Shown piece after piece: positions 15,482-23,920 of a stretch of DNA of 64,000 bases. The first letter of the stretch is position 1. Each line of letters opens with the position of its first letter. Under the pieces are notes generated by a model. That model searched no databases, was not told where the DNA came from, and saw only the letters and a program-made list of their open reading frames with translations. The position numbers and the translations under genes were made by a program. Origin of the DNA: an uncultured Clostridia bacterium (GTDB lineage Bacteria > Bacillota > Clostridia > TANB77 > CAG-508); NCBI GenBank assembly GCA_934130975.1, contig CAKOYU010000006.1, positions 19,461 through 83,460 on the forward strand, read 5' to 3'.

Positions 15482-15690
15482 GTTACTATATACAACTATA
15501 AATTTATATTTATAAATATAATAATATATTGTTTTTTATACCTTGGTGTCGCAATCTTTATATTTAAAACACTAATATGAAGATTGCTCCATATCGCATT
15601 CGCTTTGCTCATTTGGTCGCTTACGCGGTATTTCAAAACAATATATTATTAATTTTCTAGAATTTATATTATTTAGCTGTGAATTGTAAC
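15482..15690. repeat. Palindromic mobile repeat (~210 bp), copy A
   Basis: One of four related copies. The inner inverted repeats AATAATATATTGTTTT and AAAACAATATATTATT flank a conserved GC-richer core (about 15541-15633) with GCAATCT/AGATTGC and ATACC/GGTAT stems. The right outer end is CTGTGAATTGTAAC, as in copy B; the left outer end has diverged. It fills most of the 389-bp gap upstream of murI, where I see no open frame. Confidence 0.85.
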
Positions 15691-15797
15691 TATTAATTAG
15701 CAATAGTGTAAAATTTTAAAATAATTATAGCGTTTTTTGAGTTTTTGTTATATAATTTAATATACTTTAAGATTAATATATAAGGAAGGAAAATGAA

Positions 15798-16583
15798 ATG
15801 GATAATAAAAGTATAGGAATATTTGACTCTGGAGTTGGAGGATTAACTGTATTTAAAGAAGTACGAAAAATTCTTCCAAATGAAAGCATTGTATATTTGG
15901 GAGATACTTATAATTTTCCGTATGGAGATAAAACTCAAGATGAAATAATTAAATATTCTATTAAAAATGTAGAAAGATTAATAGATAAAGGGGCAAAAGT
16001 TGTTGTAGTAGCATGTGGAACTGCAACAAGTCAAGCTATAGACAGTTTAAAAGGAAAATTTGATATTCCTATAATAGGAATTATTGAACCAACAGTTGAA
16101 TATGTTCAAAAACAAAAGTATAAAGAAATTGGAGTAATAGCAACAGAAGGAACAATAAGAAGTGGACAATGGGAGAAAAAGATAAAAGAAAAAATCAATG
16201 AAATTAATGTTATAAACAAAGCTTGTCCAATGTTAGCAACAATAGCAGAAGAAGGGCGTGCACAAAGTAAAGAGGGTAGATCAGTAATAAAAGAATATAT
16301 GAAATGCTTTAAAGAGAAAAATGTAAAGCAAATAATATTAGGATGTACGCATTATCCTATTTATGAAAAAATAATAGAAGAAGAATTAGGGTATAAAGTT
16401 GAACTAATAAATACTGGAATAATGGTTGCACAATATTTGAAACAATATTTAAAAAATAACAATTTGGAAAATGATACTAAAAATATAGAAGAAAAAATTT
16501 ATTTAACAAAGCCCGAAAAAGAATTTAGAGATATAGCAAAAAATATTATGAATGTTGATATAAAAATTGATTCATTGAACTAA
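15798..16583 (+). CDS. murI: Glutamate racemase
   Basis: The 261-residue protein has GIFDSGVGGLTVFKEV at the N-terminus and the two catalytic cysteines, Cys73 in VACGTATS and about Cys183 in LGCTHYP. It makes D-glutamate for peptidoglycan. The first Cys motif has Gly where most racemases have Asn (ACNT); this variant occurs in the family but is worth noting. ATG at 15798 follows AAGGAAGGAAAATGAA. Monocistronic by its surroundings: a mobile repeat upstream and a separate promoter for sigH downstream. Confidence 0.95.
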   Translation: MDNKSIGIFDSGVGGLTVFKEVRKILPNESIVYLGDTYNFPYGDKTQDEIIKYSIKNVERLIDKGAKVVVVACGTATSQAIDSLKGKFDIPIIGIIEPTVEYVQKQKYKEIGVIATEGTIRSGQWEKKIKEKINEINVINKACPMLATIAEEGRAQSKEGRSVIKEYMKCFKEKNVKQIILGCTHYPIYEKIIEEELGYKVELINTGIMVAQYLKQYLKNNNLENDTKNIEEKIYLTKPEKEFRDIAKNIMNVDIKIDSLN

Positions 16584-16588
16584 AATCA

Positions 16589-16617
16589 TTGACTTATAAG
16601 TGATTTCAGTATATAAT
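16589..16617 (+). promoter_or_regulatory. Promoter of sigH
   Basis: TTGACT (16589-16594), 17-nt spacer, TATAAT (16612-16617), about 36 nt upstream of the start codon. Confidence 0.8.
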
Positions 16618-16652
16618 AACAATATAGATTTATTAGGAGGACAAAATACATA

Positions 16653-17294
16653 ATGGAAAAAAATATGTTTTCAATTAATGAAAATGAATATACACAAATG
16701 ACAGACGAAAAATTAATAGAAAATATAAAAAATGATGATCATGTGGCGTTAAATTGCCTAATGGAGAGATATAACGATATTGTTAATATGAAAGCAAATA
16801 AGTTTTTTATGGTAGGAGCAGAAAAAGAAGATATTGTACAAGAAGGGATGATAGGTCTATATAAAGCAGTTAAATCATATGATATTGAAAAACAAAATTC
16901 ATTTAGAACATTTGCAAATATGTGTATAGAAAGACAATTAATAACAGCTGTAAAAAACTCAAACAGACAAAAACACATACCTCTAAATTCTTCAGTTTCA
17001 TTAAATGCAGCAGCATATGAGGATAATGAAGATGTAGACAAAATAGATGTGCTTGATATAAAAGCACTAGATGATCCATCTGAAATAATAGCTGAAAGAG
17101 AATACTTTGAGAGTATGGAAAATAAAATAAAAGAAGCATTAAGTGAATTTGAATTACAAGTATTACATGAATATGAAAAAGGAAAATCTTATGCTGATAT
17201 TGCTATAAAATTAAATGCTAAAGTTAAATCAGTAGATACTGCTATTCAAAGAATCAGAAAAAAAGCTAATAAAATAAGAGATAATATAAAATAA
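16653..17294 (+). CDS. sigH: RNA polymerase sigma factor, SigH (Spo0H) family
   Basis: The 213-residue sigma-70 protein has region 2 (DIVQEGMIGLYKAVKSYD and FRTFANMCIERQLITAVK, about 60-105) and region 4 (YEKGKSYADIAIKLNAKVKS, about 170-195), and lacks region 1. Length, the SFRTFANMCIERQ signature and the long linker fit SigH, which directs early sporulation and competence genes in Bacilli and Clostridia. GGAGG precedes ATG at 16653. It has its own promoter and terminator. With the ger genes at 42-44 kb it suggests a sporulation programme. Confidence 0.88.
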   Translation: MEKNMFSINENEYTQMTDEKLIENIKNDDHVALNCLMERYNDIVNMKANKFFMVGAEKEDIVQEGMIGLYKAVKSYDIEKQNSFRTFANMCIERQLITAVKNSNRQKHIPLNSSVSLNAAAYEDNEDVDKIDVLDIKALDDPSEIIAEREYFESMENKIKEALSEFELQVLHEYEKGKSYADIAIKLNAKVKSVDTAIQRIRKKANKIRDNIK

Positions 17295-17325
17295 GAGAGT
17301 TCATTTTGAAGTGAACTCTTTTTTG
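17294..17325 (+). terminator. Terminator after sigH
   Basis: AGAGTTCA/TGAACTCT stem with an 8-nt loop and six T residues. Confidence 0.9.
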
Positions 17326-17409
17326 GGTGTGATTTAAAAGGAATGTACGTAGTTACTACGGAAATAAGATATTTACAAAAATTACAATTAAAAAAATTTT
17401 GTATATGTG

Positions 17410-17438
17410 TTGCTATTGAGAAAAAAAATTGTTATAAT
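17410..17438 (+). promoter_or_regulatory. Promoter of the phosphodiester glycosidase operon
   Basis: TTGCTA (17410-17415), 17-nt spacer, TATAAT (17433-17438). Confidence 0.65.
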
Positions 17439-17508
17439 AAACGAGATATTGAAAGATAAAGGTTAATATTGTATTAATTTGATATACTTTGAAAGGATGA
17501 AAATGTGA

Positions 17509-18606
17509 ATGAAGAAAAATAAAAAATATGATGAAATAGATGAAATACCAAAAGCGTTAAAAAATGATAAGAAAAAAGAGAAAAAAAAGAAAAATTGGAA
17601 AAAAATATGGTTAGTATTAATAATATTAGCAATACTTGGAGTTGGTTCTGGAGGATTTTTGCTATATGGACCATTTTCAGGATTTAGAGATTGGTTAATA
17701 ACAACTGCAATGACAACAATGACACACCAATATTTAGCAACTTGGTTTTATGATGATGACACAATAAATGAAGTTTTAGCTAAAAATAAAGTAAGCGAAG
17801 TTGATGAAATAACAAATACAAATACAATTGTTATAAATACAGAATCAGAATCAACAACTTATGCAAATGAATATGAAAAAGCGATATTAGAAAAAGATCC
17901 TAATAATGATGATTATAAAATTATAGAAATAAAAGGAAAAGGATATAGTGGATATTTAGCTGCTATATATGATCCATCAAGAATAAAAACAGTATATACT
18001 AAGAAACTAGGAACAAGTGGACAATATTTAACACAAATGGCAAAAGATAATGATGCATTAATAGCAATAAATGGTGGGGGATTTGAAGATCCTAACTATA
18101 ACAGTAATGGTGCTAATCCGCTAGGAATAACATTTTCAGGAGGAAAACTAGTAACATCAAAAACATGGAATGGATCAGGTGGACTAATAGGATTTACACA
18201 AGATAATAAACTTGTATTAGGAAAAATGACAGTTAAACAAGCACAAGATATGAAAATAAGAGATGGTGTAACATTTGGACCATTCTTAATAGTAAATGGA
18301 AAACCATCAAAAGTACTTGGAAATGGCGGTTGGGGAACAGCACCTCGTACTGCTATAGGACAAAGAAAAGATGGAATAGTATTATTTTTAGTAATAGACG
18401 GAAGAACAATAAAAGAACCAGGTGCAGATATGAATGACTTAATTGAAATAATGCAAAATTATGGCGCATATAATGCAACAAATCTTGATGGAGGAACTTC
18501 AAGTGCAATGGTTGTAAATGGAAAAATAATAAATGATCCAGTAGATAGCTCTGGGGCACATAGAACAAGATTTATATCTACAGGATTTATATTAACTAAA
18601 AAATAA
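17509..18606 (+). CDS. Membrane-anchored phosphodiester glycosidase (NAGPA-domain) protein
   Basis: The 365-residue protein has a very basic cytoplasmic N-terminus, one membrane helix (IWLVLIILAILGVGSGGFLL, about 30-50) and an extracellular NAGPA/DUF2233 domain from about residue 140. Family motifs are DALIAINGGGFED, GVTFGPFLIVNG, APRTAIGQRKDG and the C-terminal NLDGGTSSAMVVNG. The fold removes GlcNAc-phosphodiester caps in eukaryotes and acts on wall glycopolymers or exopolysaccharide in bacteria. Substrate unknown. ATG at 17509 lies 11 nt after GAAAGGA. It probably heads an operon with cmk and the HD protein. Confidence 0.87.
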   Translation: MKKNKKYDEIDEIPKALKNDKKKEKKKKNWKKIWLVLIILAILGVGSGGFLLYGPFSGFRDWLITTAMTTMTHQYLATWFYDDDTINEVLAKNKVSEVDEITNTNTIVINTESESTTYANEYEKAILEKDPNNDDYKIIEIKGKGYSGYLAAIYDPSRIKTVYTKKLGTSGQYLTQMAKDNDALIAINGGGFEDPNYNSNGANPLGITFSGGKLVTSKTWNGSGGLIGFTQDNKLVLGKMTVKQAQDMKIRDGVTFGPFLIVNGKPSKVLGNGGWGTAPRTAIGQRKDGIVLFLVIDGRTIKEPGADMNDLIEIMQNYGAYNATNLDGGTSSAMVVNGKIINDPVDSSGAHRTRFISTGFILTKK

Positions 18607-18632
18607 ACAACATTAAAGAAAGGTTGAAAGAT

Positions 18633-19304
18633 ATGGGATTTATAGTAGCTGTTGATGGTACAGCAGGAAGTGGAAAAGGAACTATAACAAAAATAATTGC
18701 AGACAAGTTAAACTTAATAAGTATAGACACAGGAGCAATGTATAGATGTGTTGCACTAGAATGTATAAATAAAAATATAGATTATACAGAAATAGAAAAA
18801 ATAAAAGAAGTTCTTAAAGATATTAATATTGAATTAAAAAAAGAAAACAATTCACAAGTAGTAATATTAAATGGAAAAGATGTTACTAGGGAAATAAGGA
18901 CTCCAGAAGTAGATAGTGTAGTTGCAAAATTTGCTGCAATAAAAGAAGTAAGAGATAAAATAACTCCATTACAAAGAAAAATGGGAAAAGATGCAAATAT
19001 AATCATGGAGGGTAGAGATATAGGAACAGTAGTATTTCCTAATGCAGATGTAAAAGTATTTTTAGATTGTTCAGTAGAAGAAAGAGCCAGAAGAAGATAT
19101 AATCAAGATTTAGAAAAGGGAATAAAAACTACATATGAAGAAGTTCTTGAAAGCATAAAAGAAAGACATAGACTAGAAACAGAAAGAGAAATTGCACCAT
19201 TAGTACAAGCACCAGATGCAGTATATATAGATTCAACAAAAATGACAATAGATGAAGAAGCAGAAGCTGTAATAAAAATAATTGAAGAAAAAAGAAAACA
19301 ATAA
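18633..19304 (+). CDS. cmk: Cytidylate kinase
   Basis: The 223-residue P-loop kinase has VDGTAGSGKGTITK near the N-terminus, IDTGAMYRCVALE, EGRDIGTVVFPNADVKVFL and the RARRRYNQ lid segment. It phosphorylates CMP and dCMP. I chose ATG at 18633 with GAAAGG nine bases upstream; the in-frame TTG at 18624 abuts that site. It follows the glycosidase gene by 26 nt and precedes the HD gene by 11 nt, so the three are co-transcribed. Confidence 0.95.
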   Translation: MGFIVAVDGTAGSGKGTITKIIADKLNLISIDTGAMYRCVALECINKNIDYTEIEKIKEVLKDINIELKKENNSQVVILNGKDVTREIRTPEVDSVVAKFAAIKEVRDKITPLQRKMGKDANIIMEGRDIGTVVFPNADVKVFLDCSVEERARRRYNQDLEKGIKTTYEEVLESIKERHRLETEREIAPLVQAPDAVYIDSTKMTIDEEAEAVIKIIEEKRKQ

Positions 19305-19315
19305 AACCGAAAGGA

Positions 19316-19879
19316 ATGAAAATATTGAAAGAAGAATTTTTAAAGATATTAAGAACAGTAAAAAGAGAAGGAATAGAAGATCTAATAAAATTTATGGAAA
19401 GTACAGATTTCTTTACGGCACCAGCTAGTACAAGATTTCATGGAAACTATGCAGGTGGACTTGTAGAACATAGTATGAAAGTATATGAAATACTAGTGGA
19501 AAAAGTCAAAAACTCATCTAAAAAAATTGAAGTTTCAGATGATACATTGAAAATAGTTGCATTACTACATGATATATGTAAAGCAAATTTTTATAAAATA
19601 GATTATAGAAATGCTAAAAATGCATTAGGAGTATGGGAAAAAGTTCCTTATTATACAGTAGATGATACCATACCATATGGACATGGAGAAAAATCAGTAA
19701 TGATGATTACAGAATATATGAAATTAACAAGTGAAGAGAAGTATGCAATACGTTGGCATATGGGATTTACAGAACCTAAAGAACAATATGGGACAATAGG
19801 AATTGCTTATACAAAATATCCATTAGCATTACTTGTTTTTGAAGCTGATTTAGAAGCAACATATTTCTTTGATACATAA
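19316..19879 (+). CDS. HD-domain phosphohydrolase
   Basis: The 187-residue protein has an HD domain with FHGNYAGGLVEHSMKVYEIL (first His) and KIVALLHDICKANFY (the HD pair), then GHGEKSVMM and IRWHMGF, which can supply further metal ligands. The pattern resembles the HD half of YhaM-type 3'-5' exonucleases, but the N-terminal OB domain is missing, so the substrate (nucleotide or RNA) is uncertain. ATG at 19316 sits too close to AAAGGA; an in-frame TTG at 19325 has better spacing and may be the true start. Last gene of the operon before a terminator. Confidence 0.8.
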   Translation: MKILKEEFLKILRTVKREGIEDLIKFMESTDFFTAPASTRFHGNYAGGLVEHSMKVYEILVEKVKNSSKKIEVSDDTLKIVALLHDICKANFYKIDYRNAKNALGVWEKVPYYTVDDTIPYGHGEKSVMMITEYMKLTSEEKYAIRWHMGFTEPKEQYGTIGIAYTKYPLALLVFEADLEATYFFDT

Positions 19880-19883
19880 AAAC

Positions 19884-19927
19884 AAAGCATGTTTACAAAT
19901 TTAATTGTAAATATGCTTTATTTTTAT
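19884..19927 (+). terminator. Terminator after the HD-domain gene
   Basis: Imperfect stem AAAGCAT-TTTACA/TGTAAA-ATGCTTT with an A/T loop and a TATTTTTAT tail. Confidence 0.8.
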
Positions 19928-19975
19928 AATAGCTATAATCGCTAGCACTTTGAGATTTTCTCCTTTTAGTCGAAA

Positions 19976-20189
19976 GTTACAATTCACAGGGTATTAACAA
20001 CTACATTTAGAAATTTAATAATATATTGTTTTTTTATACCTTGATGTCGCAATCTGCATATAAAAGATACTAGTATGTAGATTGCTCCATATCGCATTCG
20101 CTACGCTCATTTGGTCGCTTACGCGGTATTACAAAAACAATATATTATTAAATTTCTAAAATCTATATAATTTGGCTGTGAATTGTAAC
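19976..20189. mobile_element. Palindromic mobile repeat (MITE-like), copy B, with 8-bp target duplication
   Basis: This is the best-preserved of four copies. Outer inverted repeats GTTACAATTCACAG (19976-19989) and CTGTGAATTGTAAC (20176-20189) are perfect, and inner ones of 28 bp (20006-20033 with 20133-20160) are also perfect. AGTCGAAA lies immediately outside each end (19968-19975 and 20190-20197), an 8-bp target-site duplication. The core holds GCAATCT/AGATTGC and ATACC/GGTAT stems. No open frame is inside. It looks like a non-autonomous transposable element that would need a transposase supplied from elsewhere. Confidence 0.88.
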
Positions 20190-20229
20190 AGTCGAAAACT
20201 CAAATTGAAAAATTTTCTTATTTGTTCTA

Positions 20230-20258
20230 TTGTCAAAGAAGCCAAAGTGCGATATAAT
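20230..20258 (+). promoter_or_regulatory. Promoter of the SNF2 helicase gene
   Basis: TTGTCA (20230-20235), 17-nt spacer, TATAAT (20253-20258), 40 nt outside the mobile repeat. Confidence 0.75.
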
Positions 20259-20288
20259 AATAAGCCAAGAAATGGCGAGGGAAAAAAG

Positions 20289-23200
20289 ATGTTAATAAAT
20301 AAAAAAATAATAGAAGAACTGTATTATGATGCAGGAGAGGAAAGAATTCAAAAAGCTAGATTATATACCAAAACAGGAAGAGTAGAAATAGAAAAAATAA
20401 ATTATAATGACAAAAATAATTTTGAATTAACAGGAAATGTAAGTGGACAAGAAAATTACAGAACACATATTAGTGTGGAGTCTGGAGAAATAATAGATGT
20501 AACATGTGAATGCAAAGATTATCAAAAAAGATATGCATCATGTAAACATATAGTTGCTACAATGATGGAATTTGAAAGTAATGACAAATATATGTCAATG
20601 ATAGAAAAATCTGACACTGTTGATTTTCATAAAACATTAAGAACTGATTCAAAATATAGAAATTTTAAACAAATAGTAAATGAATTTTATGCAGAAGAAA
20701 TGCAAGAGATAGAAGAATCGAATGAACATGAAAGAGAAGAAATATATCCAGAAATAAAGATTGAACCTAAAATAATTTATGACAAATATGAAAGTAATTT
20801 AAGGGTAGAATTTAAAATTGGAAATCAAAGAATGTATAAAATCAAAAATTTGGCAGAATTTTACGACAGAATGATTAATAAAGAAAAATATAAATATGGA
20901 AGTAAATTAGAATTTATCCACAAAAAAGAAGTGTTTGTGGATAACAGTCAAGAAATTTTACAATTCATATTAAAACATTCGGAAATAATTAGATTTGTAA
21001 ATTCAAGTGTAAATACTAGTTATAGATATTATGGAAAAGCATTAAATGAAGGATATATTTTATTAAATAATAGTGGAATTGATGAAATATTTGAAATTTT
21101 AAAAGGTCAAGAAATATCTTTTCAAAAAGAATATAAAGATGAGAAAATAGAATTAAAAAATGAAAATCCTGATTTGCATTTTGTTATGAAGAAAAGAGGT
21201 AAAGAAGAATATCAAATTGTTTTAAATAAAAAAATCGATATAATGAGAGATATCGATATAATAATTGGAAAAGAATATAAATATTTATTAATAGATAATG
21301 TACTTTATAGATGTGACAAAAAATATGAGCAAACAACATTCAAATTATTAAAAATGTTAAAAGATAATTTCATGACTGAATTAATATTTGGAAAAGAACA
21401 ATTACCGGAACTATTTTCAATAATTTTATTAAAACTAAAAAATAGTATAGAATTTAAAGGGATAGATGAGCAACAAATAGAACAATATAAACCTAAAAAA
21501 TTAGTAGTTAAGCTATTTTTAGATTATGATAAAAATGAACATATATTAGCAGATGCAAAATTTTGCTATGGAGAAGAAGAATTTAACCCATTACAACAAA
21601 AGATTAAGATAAAATACCCTAGAGATGTTGTAGCTGAAAACAAAGCACTTAATTTGCTAAGAAAAACTGGATTTATGTATTATGCACAAAAAGAATGTTT
21701 TATACTTCCAGATGAAGATAAAATTTATAATTTTTTACTAAATGATGTAAATGAATATATGCAGAAATTTGAAGTGATGGTAACAGATGAATTTAAATCT
21801 AAACAAATAAAGCAACCTAAAATAGGAAATTTGGGCATCAAAGTGGAAAATAATTTACTAACTATAGATTTGACTAATTTAAATATAGATATATCAGAAT
21901 TAAAAGAAATTATGGCAAAATATGAATTAAAGAAAAAGTATCATAAACTAAAAGATGGGACATTTATAAATTTAGAAGAAAATCAAGATATTGAATTTAT
22001 AGATAAATTAGTAACTGGTATGGATATTGAGTTTAAAGAATTAGAAAATGGACCAGTAAAACTTCCTGTAAATAGAAGTTTATATTTAAATCAATTATTA
22101 AAGACAATTAACAATACTCCAATAACCAAGAATGATGAATATAAAAAAATAATTAATGGATTAGAAAAAGATAGTGATGAAACAGATATAGAAATACCAG
22201 CAAGCTTAGATAGTGTTTTAAGATATTATCAAAAGACAGGATATAAATGGTTAAAAACTCTTGATAATTATAAGTTTGGAGGGATTTTAGCTGATGATAT
22301 GGGACTTGGAAAAACAATACAAATGTTATCAATTATTGCAGGATATATAGATGAGAATAAAGAAGAAAAAAGAGCATCTATAGTAATTTGTCCAAGTTCA
22401 CTTACATTAAACTGGCAAAATGAGTCTCAAAAATTCACTAATAAATTAAAAACAATAGTTATAAGAGGAAATTCTCAAGAACGTAAAGAACAAATAAAAA
22501 ATATAGGAAAATATGATTTAATAATAACGTCTTATGATTTATTAAAAAGAGATATAGAATTTTATAAAGAAATTAAATATGCATTTAGATTTGCAATAAC
22601 AGATGAAGCTCAGTATTTAAAAAATAGTAATACACAAAATGCTAAAGCAGTTAAAGAAATTGTTGCAGATACAAGATATGCATTAACAGGTACGCCAATA
22701 GAAAATTCATTAGCAGAGTTGTGGTCAATTTTTGATTATATAATGCCAGGTTATTTATTTGCATATAAAAAGTTCAAAACAGAATTTGAAGTACCAATAG
22801 TTAAAGAAGAAAATCAAAAAGCAATGAAAAAATTGAGAATGCTTATAGAACCATTTATTCTAAGAAGAACTAAAAAAGAAGTGTTAACAGAATTGCCAGA
22901 AAAAACAATAACAGTTTTAAATAATCAAATGAAAGAAGAACAAGAAAAAATATACTTGAACTATTTAGCACAAGCAAAACAAGATATTGCAGAAACAATA
23001 AATGTAAAAGGATTTGAAAGAAGTCATATTCAAGTGTTATCAGCACTTACAAGGCTAAGACAAATTTGTTGTCATCCAAGTTTATTTATAAAAGATTATA
23101 AAGAGGGAAGTAGCAAATTAGAACAATGTATAGAAATTATTAAAGATGCTATAGAATCAGGACATAAGATTTTATTATTTTCTGGATATACATCAATGTT

Positions 23201-23621
23201 TGAAATTATTGAAAAAGAGTTAAACAAAAATGGTATCTCTTATTTTAAATTAACAGGAGCTACAAAAGTTGATGAACGAATTAGAATGGTTGATGAATTT
23301 AATGAAAGTAAAGATATAAAAGTATTTTTAATTTCGCTTAAAGCTGGAGGAACTGGACTAAATTTAACAGGAGCAGATATGGTTATTCATTATGATCCTT
23401 GGTGGAATGCATCTGCAGAAAATCAAGCTACTGATAGAGCTTATAGAATTGGTCAAAAAAATAATGTTCAAGTATATAAATTAATAACTAAAAATTCTAT
23501 AGAAGAAAAAATTTATGAATTACAGAAAAAGAAATCTACACTAATAGATAATGTGCTTGATACTAGAACATCATTTATTAGTAAATTATCTAAAGAAGAT
23601 ATTATGAAATTATTTGAATAA
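20289..23621 (+). CDS. SWIM-domain SNF2-family DNA helicase/translocase
   Basis: The 1110-residue protein has a SWIM zinc finger (CECKDYQKRYASCKHIV, about 73-90), an SNF2-associated bacterial middle region, and a C-terminal SNF2 ATPase from about 650. Motifs: DDMGLGKTIQ (Walker A), ITDEAQ (DEAH-like box), ALTGTPIENSLAELWSIFD, and AGGTGLNLTGADMVIHYDPW with ATDRAYRIGQ (motifs V and VI). Such proteins translocate on DNA; the cellular role of bacterial SWIM-SNF2 proteins is poorly defined. I chose ATG at 20289 because the promoter lies at 20230-20258; the frame is open upstream into the mobile repeat, but that part is not coding. Flanked by copies B and C of the repeat. Confidence 0.92.
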   Translation: MLINKKIIEELYYDAGEERIQKARLYTKTGRVEIEKINYNDKNNFELTGNVSGQENYRTHISVESGEIIDVTCECKDYQKRYASCKHIVATMMEFESNDKYMSMIEKSDTVDFHKTLRTDSKYRNFKQIVNEFYAEEMQEIEESNEHEREEIYPEIKIEPKIIYDKYESNLRVEFKIGNQRMYKIKNLAEFYDRMINKEKYKYGSKLEFIHKKEVFVDNSQEILQFILKHSEIIRFVNSSVNTSYRYYGKALNEGYILLNNSGIDEIFEILKGQEISFQKEYKDEKIELKNENPDLHFVMKKRGKEEYQIVLNKKIDIMRDIDIIIGKEYKYLLIDNVLYRCDKKYEQTTFKLLKMLKDNFMTELIFGKEQLPELFSIILLKLKNSIEFKGIDEQQIEQYKPKKLVVKLFLDYDKNEHILADAKFCYGEEEFNPLQQKIKIKYPRDVVAENKALNLLRKTGFMYYAQKECFILPDEDKIYNFLLNDVNEYMQKFEVMVTDEFKSKQIKQPKIGNLGIKVENNLLTIDLTNLNIDISELKEIMAKYELKKKYHKLKDGTFINLEENQDIEFIDKLVTGMDIEFKELENGPVKLPVNRSLYLNQLLKTINNTPITKNDEYKKIINGLEKDSDETDIEIPASLDSVLRYYQKTGYKWLKTLDNYKFGGILADDMGLGKTIQMLSIIAGYIDENKEEKRASIVICPSSLTLNWQNESQKFTNKLKTIVIRGNSQERKEQIKNIGKYDLIITSYDLLKRDIEFYKEIKYAFRFAITDEAQYLKNSNTQNAKAVKEIVADTRYALTGTPIENSLAELWSIFDYIMPGYLFAYKKFKTEFEVPIVKEENQKAMKKLRMLIEPFILRRTKKEVLTELPEKTITVLNNQMKEEQEKIYLNYLAQAKQDIAETINVKGFERSHIQVLSALTRLRQICCHPSLFIKDYKEGSSKLEQCIEIIKDAIESGHKILLFSGYTSMFEIIEKELNKNGISYFKLTGATKVDERIRMVDEFNESKDIKVFLISLKAGGTGLNLTGADMVIHYDPWWNASAENQATDRAYRIGQKNNVQVYKLITKNSIEEKIYELQKKKSTLIDNVLDTRTSFISKLSKEDIMKLFE

Positions 23622-23650
23622 ATTTTAACTTAAACTGTTGAACAATATAA

Positions 23651-23858
23651 ATTACGTATTACATTTATAGAATAATGTATTTATAAATTAATAATATATT
23701 GTTTTTTACACCTTGGTGTCGCAATCTCCATATTAAAAATACTAGTATGTAGATTGCTCCATATCGCATTCGCTATGCTCATTTGATCGCTTACGCGGTA
23801 TTGCAAAACAATATATTATTAATTTTTTAAAATATATAATTTAGTTATAAATTGTAAT
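23651..23858. repeat. Palindromic mobile repeat, copy C
   Basis: Same core as copies A, B and D. Inner ends AATTAATAATATATTG and CAATATATTATTAATT flank CCTTGGTGTCGCAATCT and the ATCGCATTCGCTATGCTC block. The outer ends are degenerate, so the limits are approximate. It fills most of the 299-bp gap between the SNF2 gene and trmFO. Confidence 0.8.
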
Positions 23859-23920
23859 ATTATTTTAATTATATTTTTTAACAGTTTAACTTAAACGTAT
23901 TAAAAGAAAGGATAGTAATT

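Noticed and set aside
20172..20288. An N-terminal extension of the SNF2 protein
   Set aside because: The open frame begins within the mobile repeat and covers the promoter at 20230-20258; the true start is at 20289.
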